The position numbers were made by a program, and so were the translations under genes. 50,129 nt of DNA from contig NZ_BAGN01000155.1 of assembly GCF_000308835.1 (NCBI RefSeq), positions 1 through 50,129 of the forward strand. The letters are read 5' to 3'. Below the pieces are notes generated by a model. That model saw only the letters and a list, made by a program, of their open reading frames with translations. It ran no database searches and had not been told where the DNA came from. The stretch comes from Nocardia vinacea NBRC 16497 (GTDB lineage: Bacteria > Actinomycetota > Actinomycetes > Mycobacteriales > Mycobacteriaceae). Below, piece after piece: positions 43,815 through 50,129 of the stretch (position 1 is the stretch's first letter; each line of letters opens with the position of its first letter).

Positions 43815-44453
43815 GTGACACCGCTCGACTTCCGCGACGGAGCCGCACCGACCGAAGGACCCAACGGCGAGCCAGCTCAATTTCGCGCCGCGGTCGATGC
43901 GATGGGCACCGCAACCGTGCACCCTCGAATCGAGCTGGCACCGATCCGACCCCCACAACGCCTGGCACCCTTTTCGTACGCACTAGGCGCGGAAGTCAAA
44001 CACCCCGAAACCAATGTGGTGCCGGTCGATTCCGAGGGCGACGCCTTCGGCAGGCTGATCCTGCTGCACGATCCCGAGGGCGCCGAAGCCTGGCACGGTA
44101 TCTTCCGCTTGGTGGCCTACATCCAGGCCGATATCGATGCGGCACTGGCCACCGACCCGCTGCTGCCCGAGGTCGCCTGGAGCTGGCTGGTCGACGCGCT
44201 CGAAACCCGCGGCGAACCGTTCACCGCGCTCGGCGGCACCGTCACCTCCACCAGTTCGGTGCGCTACGGCGATATCGCCGGACCACCGCGCGCGCACCAA
44301 TTGGAACTGCGCGCGTCCTGGACGGCGATGACCACCGATATGCGCCCGCACGTGGAAGGCTTCTGCGAAGTGCTGGCCTACGCGGCCGGTTTGCCGCCCG
44401 CCGGAATCACCCATCTGCGACCGGAGTCGTATACCAGCAACGACCACACCTGA
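43815..44453 (+). CDS. DUF3000-family protein
   Basis: Protein of 212 residues, soluble, conserved in actinobacteria next to RNase D (M. tuberculosis Rv2680 by position); function unknown. Recognisable stretches: RIELAPIRPPQRLAPFSYAL, GRLILLHDPEGAEAWHG and RASWTAMTTDMRPHVEGFCE. GTG start with TACCGT (43802-43807) ending 7 nt upstream, a leaderless pattern. The RNase D gene follows after 22 bp. Confidence 0.85.
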   Translation: MTPLDFRDGAAPTEGPNGEPAQFRAAVDAMGTATVHPRIELAPIRPPQRLAPFSYALGAEVKHPETNVVPVDSEGDAFGRLILLHDPEGAEAWHGIFRLVAYIQADIDAALATDPLLPEVAWSWLVDALETRGEPFTALGGTVTSTSSVRYGDIAGPPRAHQLELRASWTAMTTDMRPHVEGFCEVLAYAAGLPPAGITHLRPESYTSNDHT

Positions 44454-44475
44454 TCGCCACGTAAAGTTCAGGTTT

Positions 44476-45750
44476 ATGTCGGTAGCAGACGAGTCCGAGC
44501 AAAGCAACACGCCACCAGAAAGCACGGCGGAGCCGCTGCTCATGCCTGCCGACGGTGTGCCCCCCGTACTCGTTACCGCAGCAGAGGTCGCCGCCGCCGC
44601 CGCTCGGCTCGCGGTCGGCACCGGTCCACTGGCCGTCGATGCCGAACGCGCCTCCGGCTTCCGGTACTCGGCGCGTGCCTACTTGATCCAGTTGCGGCGC
44701 GCGGGTTCGGGCAGTTTCCTGATCGATCCGATTCCGGTCGCCGATGCGCTCGAACCGCTGGCCGCCGCGATCAACGATCTGGAGTGGGTGCTGCATTCGG
44801 CGGACCAGGATCTACCCGGACTCGCCGAACTCGGTCTGCGCCCCGCGCGACTGTTCGACACCGAATTGGGGGGCAGGCTCGCCGGTTTCGAGCGCGTCGG
44901 CCTGGCAGCCATGGTGGAGCGGCTGCTCGGCCGTGCACTGCGCAAGGGACACGGTGCGGCCGACTGGTCGACCCGGCCGCTGCCCGACGATTGGCTGAAC
45001 TACGCGGCACTCGATGTCGAATTGCTGCTCGAGCTGCGCGACGAGGTGGCCGCCTCGCTCGACGCCCAGCACAAGACCGATTGGGCCGCACAGGAATTCG
45101 AGCATGTCCGGATCACCGAACCCGGTACGCCGAAGGCCGACCGCTGGCGGCGCACCTCCGGCATCCACACCCTGCGCCGCACCCGCCAGCTGGCCATCGT
45201 GCGCGAACTGTGGACCACCAGGGATACCCTCGCCCGCACCCGCGACGTCGCCCCGGCCCGCATCCTCCCGGATGCCGCGATCATCGCCGCCGCGAATGCC
45301 GAACCGCGCACCATCGCCCAACTGCGCACCCTGCCGGTCTTCGGCGGGCCACGCCAACGCCGCTACTCCCGCGACTGGCTCGCCGCCGTGGACCGCGGCC
45401 GCACCCTCCCCGACACCGACCTACCACCCCTGACCCAGCCGTTCGAGGGACCGCCCCCGGTGAACCGCTGGGAGCGCCGTGATCCGGCCGCCGCCGCCCG
45501 CCTGGTTCGAGCACGCGCGGCGATGGGCGAACTGTCCATCGAGCACGCGATTCCGGTGGAGAATCTACTCTCCCCCGACCTGGTGCGCCGCTTGTGCTGG
45601 GACGGGCTCCCCGATTACGACCGTGTGGGCGAGCTTGACGACCTATCCGCCGCAATCGACGGATTCCTCAAGTCGGGCGGCGCCCGACCCTGGCAGCGCG
45701 AACTCGCGGTCCCCCGACTCGCCGCCGCCCTGACCCCAACCACCGAGTAG
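44476..45750 (+). CDS. rnd: Ribonuclease D family 3'-5' exonuclease
   Basis: Protein of 424 residues. DEDDy exonuclease: motif I VDAERASGFRY (D55, E57), motif II VLHSADQDLPGL, motif III NYAALDVELLLEL (Tyr-x3-Asp). C-terminal HRDC-like helices (about 235-320 and 340-410). Trims RNA 3' ends, including tRNA. TAAAGT (44462-44467) lies 8 nt before the ATG. Co-oriented with DUF3000 as in mycobacteria. Confidence 0.93.
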   Translation: MSVADESEQSNTPPESTAEPLLMPADGVPPVLVTAAEVAAAAARLAVGTGPLAVDAERASGFRYSARAYLIQLRRAGSGSFLIDPIPVADALEPLAAAINDLEWVLHSADQDLPGLAELGLRPARLFDTELGGRLAGFERVGLAAMVERLLGRALRKGHGAADWSTRPLPDDWLNYAALDVELLLELRDEVAASLDAQHKTDWAAQEFEHVRITEPGTPKADRWRRTSGIHTLRRTRQLAIVRELWTTRDTLARTRDVAPARILPDAAIIAAANAEPRTIAQLRTLPVFGGPRQRRYSRDWLAAVDRGRTLPDTDLPPLTQPFEGPPPVNRWERRDPAAAARLVRARAAMGELSIEHAIPVENLLSPDLVRRLCWDGLPDYDRVGELDDLSAAIDGFLKSGGARPWQRELAVPRLAAALTPTTE

Positions 45751-45764
45751 GCCGAACTCGGCGT

Positions 45765-46181
45765 TCAGGACGAGATCGCGACGGCGGTCTCGACGGTCTG
45801 CTTGAAGACCTGTAGGCCGTGCTCCATGGACGCGCCGAATGCGTCGGTGAGTTCGTGCGGCAGGGTGTCGTGAATCCAGACGAAGCGACTGCCGTCGGCG
45901 TGCGGGAAGACCTGCATGGACGAGTTGTCGTGCTCCGGGGTGACGCTCCCGCCGACGATCGAGAACACGATCCGGCGTTCGGCTTCGTCGAGTGCGATGA
46001 ACCGTTCGTGCAGGACCGTGCCGTTCGCGAAGGTGACGATGCGCAGGTCCGGACCGTCGAGGGTGCTGTCGGTGACGAAGCCGGGCGCCATTCGGACCGG
46101 GCCCTGCGCGAAGTCGCCGATGATCGACCACAACTCCTCGGCGGGGGCCTCGACGATGATCTCCCTCTTGACCGATCCCAT
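45765..46181 (-). CDS. SRPBCC-family protein
   Basis: Protein of 138 residues of the START/Bet v1-like fold: VKREIIVEAPAEELWSIIGDF at the start, SMQVFPHADGSRFVWIHD, and a C-terminal amphipathic helix (SMEHGLQVFKQTVETA). Such proteins bind or transport hydrophobic ligands or act as cyclases; the ligand is unknown. GGAGGA ribosome site. Divergent from the CGNR gene, which may regulate it. Confidence 0.85.
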   Translation of the reverse strand: MGSVKREIIVEAPAEELWSIIGDFAQGPVRMAPGFVTDSTLDGPDLRIVTFANGTVLHERFIALDEAERRIVFSIVGGSVTPEHDNSSMQVFPHADGSRFVWIHDTLPHELTDAFGASMEHGLQVFKQTVETAVAISS

Positions 46182-46200
46182 GACTGATCCTCCTGTACCG

Positions 46201-46281
46201 GAGCGGAGTCTCCGCTCGGGATAACTTCTGTTCCCGAAACGGTAGTTAGGTAACCAGCCATCGTCAATGGGCGGTTACTAT
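46201..46281. promoter_or_regulatory. Divergent SRPBCC-CGNR control region
   Basis: GTTA-GG-TAAC (46245-46254) and GGTTAC (46273-46278) repeat a GTTAC half-site. TACTAT (46276-46281) ends 7 nt before the CGNR ATG (leaderless pattern). GAGCGGAGTCTCCGCTC (46201-46217) is a hairpin in the SRPBCC leader. Confidence 0.45.
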
Positions 46282-46288
46282 TGACTTC

Positions 46289-46858
46289 ATGTCCGACACA
46301 GTCGATGCCGCACCTGCGGCGCTCGCTCGTCTGGTGGAATTCGTCAACACCCGCCGCGCGGACGGCGACGCCATCGGCACACCCGAGCAATTGACGATTT
46401 GGCTCCGCACACATGAATTGCTGCCGGAGGGCTCGGCTGATACGGCCGCACAACAGCGAACCGCCCGAGTCCGCGAGGGGCTGCGCGCGCTACTCGCCAC
46501 AAACAATGCCGAACCCGTCACCAGCCCCCGTCCGGACGGTCTGAACCCAGCGGCCCGCACCGAACTCGCCGCGCTCACCGCGGCGCTGCCACTGACTCTG
46601 GACGTGACCAGCACCCCGCCCCGCTTGGTCCCGCACACCAACGACGGCGTCGACCACGCCCTGGCCACCCTGCTCGCCGATGTCGCCACCGCCGTCGCGT
46701 CAGGCACCTGGTCACGCCTCAAGACCTGCCGAGAACCGAGCTGCCGCTGGGCCTTCTACGATCATTCCCGCAACCGCGGCCGCACCTGGTGCTCGATGGA
46801 CGTCTGCGGCAATCGCGTGAAAGTCCGTGCCTCCCACCGCCGCAACGCAGCACGATAG
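46289..46858 (+). CDS. CGNR zinc-finger (ABATE-domain) transcription factor
   Basis: Protein of 189 residues. The N-terminal part is an ABATE-like stress-binding domain (LARLVEFVNTRRADGDAIGTPEQL). The C-terminal CGNR finger has C147, C152, C168 and C173 (LKTCREPSCRW, TWCSMDVCGNRVKVRASHRR). Probably binds DNA and may regulate the divergent SRPBCC gene. Tail-to-tail with dxs after 160 bp, where no terminator is clear. Confidence 0.9.
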   Translation: MSDTVDAAPAALARLVEFVNTRRADGDAIGTPEQLTIWLRTHELLPEGSADTAAQQRTARVREGLRALLATNNAEPVTSPRPDGLNPAARTELAALTAALPLTLDVTSTPPRLVPHTNDGVDHALATLLADVATAVASGTWSRLKTCREPSCRWAFYDHSRNRGRTWCSMDVCGNRVKVRASHRRNAAR

Positions 46859-47020
46859 TCACAGTCGCGCAGACCGGCTATCGCCTACGGGACGCGACCA
46901 GAGCGTACCGAAGCGGACCGGCACCGGGTAACCCGTCAATCGAGCCCTGCGATCACCGGTCGAAAGCACCAATGATGGTGCCGCCCAGCGCCGGTCGGCA
47001 CCGGAGCGACAACCCCTGAC

Positions 47021-48919
47021 TCAGCGTGCGTCGAGCCAGCCCGAGATGCGGCGGGCGATATCGGTCGCCGTAAGTCCGAGCTCTTCGTGCACCTCGTTGC
47101 GAGACGCATGGTCCAGGAAGTGCTGCGGCACACCGAGATCGCGGGTCGGCACATCCAAGCCCGCACTGCGCAAGCGCGCGGAAACGGTGGACCCGATACC
47201 GCCGTGCAGACCGCCGTCCTCCAGAGTCACTACGAGACGGTAGTTTTCGGCGAGCTTGACGACGGTATCGGAAACCGGCAGCACCCACCGCGGATCGATG
47301 GCCGTGACCGAAATACCTTCCGGCTCCAGCAGATCCGCGACCGCGACCGCGGTCGACGCGAAGGGGCCCACCGCGACCAGCAGTACATCACCGCGCTGGG
47401 CTCGGGCAGAGCCGCCCTCACGCTCGGGCAGCCGCAGCACATCGACCCCATCGAGCCGCTCGACGGCCGAAATATCCTCGGCCACACTGCCCTTCGGAAA
47501 GCGGATGGCGGTCGGTCCGTCGCTCACCGCGAGCGCCTCGGCCAACTCCTCACGCAACGTCGCCGCATCACGCGGGGCCGCAACGCGCATGCCGGGAATG
47601 ATGCCGAGCACCGACAGATCCCACATGCCATTGTGCGAGGCACCGTCCGGACCGGTGATTCCAGCGCGATCCAGCACCACCGTCACCGGCTGCTTCAGCA
47701 GCGCGACATCCATCAGCAACTGGTCGAAGGCGCGGTTGAGGAACGTCGAGTAGATCGCCACCACCGGATGCATGCCGCCGAGGGCGAGTCCAGCCGCCGA
47801 GGCCATCGCATGCTGTTCGGCGATGCCGACATCGAACATCCGCTCCGGGAATCGCTCCCCGAATGCCGCCAGACCGGTCGGTCCGGGCATGGCCGCGGTG
47901 ATCGCGACGATATCGTCGCGTTTCTCCGCATGCGCGATCAGCTCCTGGGAGAACACCGAGGTCCAGCCGAGCGCCTTGGGGCCGCCGAGCGGGCGGCCGG
48001 TGAGCGGATCGATCGGATCACAGGCGTGCATCTGGTCGGCGACGTGGTTCTCAGCGTGCGAGTAGCCGCGCCCCTTCTGCGTCACCACGTGCACGACCAC
48101 CGGCCCGCCGAAATCCTTCGCGCGACGCAGTGCCGCCTCCAATGCGACGGTGTCGTGGCCGTCCACCGGCCCGACGTACTTCAGCCCGAGATCGCTGAAC
48201 AGCTCCTGCGGACTCACCGCATCCTTGATCCCGGCCTTCACCGCATGCACCATCGAGTACGCGGATTCACCGACGCGCGGAATGCTCTTGAGGATCCGCT
48301 TCCCCGCATCCAGCGCATGCTCGTAGGCGGGCTGAGTGCGCAGCGCGGTCAACCGGTCGGCGAGGCCGCCGATGGTCGGCGCATAGGAGCGCCCGTTGTC
48401 GTTGACCACAACGACGACGGGCCGGTCCGGCGCGGCGGCGATATTGTTCAGCGCCTCCCAGCACATGCCCCCGGTGAGCGCGCCGTCGCCGACGACCGCG
48501 ACCACATGCCGGTTCTGCCCGGTCAGCGCGAAGGCCTTCGCCAGACCGTCGGCATAGGACAGCGAGGCCGAGGCGTGCGAGGACTCGACCCAGTCGTGGG
48601 CGCTCTCGGATCGGCTCGGGTAGCCGGACAATCCACCCTGCTTGCGCAGCGTGTCGAACTGATCCTTGCGACCGGTGAGGATCTTGTGCACGTAGGCCTG
48701 ATGCCCGGTGTCGAAGATCAACGGATCGGCCGGCGAGTCGAAGATCCGGTGTAGTGCGATGGTCAGCTCGACCACGCCGAGATTGGGGCCGAGGTGCCCG
48801 CCGGTGACGGCGACCTTCTGCACCAGGAACTCGCGAATCTCCTCCGCCAGTTCACCCAATTCGGCGACGGTCAGCCGTCGCAGGTCTTCGGGCGTATCGA
48901 CCCGGGAAAGCACTCCCAC
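47021..48919 (-). CDS. dxs: 1-deoxy-D-xylulose-5-phosphate synthase
   Basis: Protein of 632 residues. First enzyme of the MEP isoprenoid pathway: pyruvate plus glyceraldehyde 3-phosphate give DXP using thiamine diphosphate. TPP/Mg motif GDGALTGG at 144-151 with the matching Asn; H42 and H73 of the active site (GGHLGPNLG, TGHQAYVHK); VGIAEQHAM with the catalytic Glu; DRAGITGPDGASHNG. GTG start with a GGAGGGAG site upstream. Confidence 0.98.
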   Translation of the reverse strand: MGVLSRVDTPEDLRRLTVAELGELAEEIREFLVQKVAVTGGHLGPNLGVVELTIALHRIFDSPADPLIFDTGHQAYVHKILTGRKDQFDTLRKQGGLSGYPSRSESAHDWVESSHASASLSYADGLAKAFALTGQNRHVVAVVGDGALTGGMCWEALNNIAAAPDRPVVVVVNDNGRSYAPTIGGLADRLTALRTQPAYEHALDAGKRILKSIPRVGESAYSMVHAVKAGIKDAVSPQELFSDLGLKYVGPVDGHDTVALEAALRRAKDFGGPVVVHVVTQKGRGYSHAENHVADQMHACDPIDPLTGRPLGGPKALGWTSVFSQELIAHAEKRDDIVAITAAMPGPTGLAAFGERFPERMFDVGIAEQHAMASAAGLALGGMHPVVAIYSTFLNRAFDQLLMDVALLKQPVTVVLDRAGITGPDGASHNGMWDLSVLGIIPGMRVAAPRDAATLREELAEALAVSDGPTAIRFPKGSVAEDISAVERLDGVDVLRLPEREGGSARAQRGDVLLVAVGPFASTAVAVADLLEPEGISVTAIDPRWVLPVSDTVVKLAENYRLVVTLEDGGLHGGIGSTVSARLRSAGLDVPTRDLGVPQHFLDHASRNEVHEELGLTATDIARRISGWLDAR

Positions 48920-49093
48920 CTGAACTCGCTCCCTCCGGATAGCGCATCTGATCCGATCAGTCTACGGAGCCGTGCCAGTGGCTCCGCACGACAATGCCCC
49001 GCCACCAGCCGACTTCGCGTGGAAGTGTGAGCCTCCACACGAATCGCCAGCCCATCCGAAGACAAGCTCGGGCGGACGAGTTCGCCGGTCCAC

Positions 49094-49115
49094 GTAACGT
49101 TACCCAGCTTAGAGT
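49094..49115 (+). promoter_or_regulatory. Glutaminase gene promoter
   Basis: TAGAGT (49110-49115) ends 6 nt before the GTG at 49122. The 10-bp palindrome GTAACGTTAC (49094-49103) lies 6 bp upstream of it. Leaderless start and possible operator. Confidence 0.5.
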
Positions 49116-49121
49116 GGACCT

Positions 49122-50129
49122 GTGGCCCTGCCCGAGCAGATGGTTCCGCAAACGGTCGACCCCGGGGTCGTGGCACGCATCGTCACCGATGTCTACGAAT
49201 TGTGCCGCGGCGACGATTCCGGGGAACTCGCCGACTACATCCCCGAACTGGCTGCCGTACAACCCGATTCGTTCGGACTGTGCCTGGCCACCGCGGACGG
49301 TCGGGTCTACGGTACCGGTGACGTCACCACCGAGTTCACCATCCAGTCGATCTCCAAACCGTTCACCTACGCACTCGCACTGGCCGATCGGGGCATCGCG
49401 ACCGTCGCCGAACACATCGACGTCGAGCCCTCCGGCGACGCGTTCAACGAAATCAGCCTGGATCCGGTGACCGAACGCCCGCGCAATCCGATGATCAATG
49501 CGGGCGCCATCACCGCGGCCGCACTCGTCAACGGCCGCGACCCGACCGACCGCTTCGAACGCATCCGGCGCTGTTACTCCCGTTTCGCCGGGCGCGAGCT
49601 CACCATGAACCAGGCGGTGTACGCATCGGAGGCGCGCACCGGATTCCGCAATCGCGCCATCGGCTACATGCTGCGCTCCTTCGGCATCATCGAATCCGAT
49701 CCGGACGAGGCGGTCGACCGGTATTTCCGGCAGTGCTCGATCGATGTCACCTGCCGCGACCTCGCGCTGATGGCCGCGACATTGGCCAATAACGGACTCA
49801 ACCCGCTGACCCACGAACGTGCACTGACCGCGGCCCTCACCGAACGCGTGCTCAGTGTGATGACCACCTGCGGCATGTACAACGCCGCGGGCGACTGGGT
49901 GACCACCGTCGGTCTACCCGCCAAGAGCGGTGTCGGCGGCGGCATCCTGGCCGTGCTGCCCGGCCAGATCGGCATCGCCGTCTATTCCCCTCGGCTGGAT
50001 ACACACGGCAACAGCGTGCGCGGTGTCGCGGCCTGCCGGGCGCTGTCGCAGCGGCTCGAATTGCACTTCCTGCACGTCACCCGGTCCGCGCGCACCGCGA
50101 TCCGCGCCGCGTACACGGTGGCAGAGGTG
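49122..50129 (+). CDS. glsA: Glutaminase A, N-terminal part (runs off the window)
   Basis: 336 codons are present, open to the window end. Hydrolyses glutamine to glutamate and ammonia in the cytoplasm. Serine-dependent beta-lactamase-like fold: FTIQSISKPFTYALAL (S-x2-K catalytic pair), RPRNPMINAGAI, SFGIIESD, and GLPAKSGVGGGILAVLPGQ. The start is GTG 49122. Actinobacterial members often carry a C-terminal STAS or cNMP-binding extension, which could lie beyond the window. Confidence 0.93.
   Translation, partial: MALPEQMVPQTVDPGVVARIVTDVYELCRGDDSGELADYIPELAAVQPDSFGLCLATADGRVYGTGDVTTEFTIQSISKPFTYALALADRGIATVAEHIDVEPSGDAFNEISLDPVTERPRNPMINAGAITAAALVNGRDPTDRFERIRRCYSRFAGRELTMNQAVYASEARTGFRNRAIGYMLRSFGIIESDPDEAVDRYFRQCSIDVTCRDLALMAATLANNGLNPLTHERALTAALTERVLSVMTTCGMYNAAGDWVTTVGLPAKSGVGGGILAVLPGQIGIAVYSPRLDTHGNSVRGVAACRALSQRLELHFLHVTRSARTAIRAAYTVAEV

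Noticed and set aside
47087..48754. Long plus-strand frame opposite dxs (555 codons)
   Set aside because: His/Arg/Gln-rich shadow of dxs with no ribosome site or domain.

Overview
The window looks like chromosome from a high-GC mycolic-acid actinomycete, most likely Nocardia or a close relative. The evidence is the strong GC bias, GTG starts, mycobacteria-type tRNAs, and a right half that follows a gene order I recall from Mycobacterium tuberculosis (Rv2670c to Rv2682c): zapE, pyrimidine reductase, TAP-type lipoprotein, aftC, msrB, hemQ, hemG/hemY, hemE, DUF3000, RNase D, dxs. aftC points to an arabinogalactan cell wall. The genus is inferred, not proven.

Left part (1-8500). The 5' end of thrS comes first, then a small operon (PGPGW-type membrane protein plus FhuF-type [2Fe-2S] protein). 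Next are two tandem SulP-STAS-carbonic anhydrase fusion proteins. Their upstream regions share an 18/20-identical element and, exactly 65 bp further upstream in each, a CRP/FNR-like palindrome that is perfect for one gene and degenerate for the other. A tRNA hub follows (Val-CAC on minus; Gly-GCC, Cys-GCA and Val-GAC on plus), then a catalase-fold-like protein.

Accessory middle (8700-30000). A TetR gene diverges from a GlxA-type regulator that heads three alpha/beta-hydrolase genes; a perfect palindrome exactly fills the spacer of the likely promoter. An orphan MASE1 membrane sensor follows, then a puzzling island: a sigma4-like HTH protein with a degenerate nuclease-like domain, a convergent CoiA-like membrane-anchored coiled-coil protein, and a Thr/Pro-rich repeat protein. 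A LysR, flavin monooxygenase and two cytochromes P450 form a likely oxidative cluster, divergent from an MFS transporter and a GNAT gene. An ABC exporter pair with a GbsR/MarR regulator carries an 18-bp palindrome over its promoter.

Core right part (29500-50129). Cell-wall, repair, heme and isoprenoid genes. Between hemG and hemE sits an inserted module: acyl-CoA synthetase, saccharopine-dehydrogenase-like protein and SDR on minus, with a divergent TetR and three helically phased operators. The window ends inside a glutaminase gene.

A cross-cutting observation is that thirteen genes have a TANNNT-like -10 hexamer ending 6 or 7 nt before the start codon. This is the signature of leaderless mRNAs known from mycobacteria, and I used it to choose several starts.
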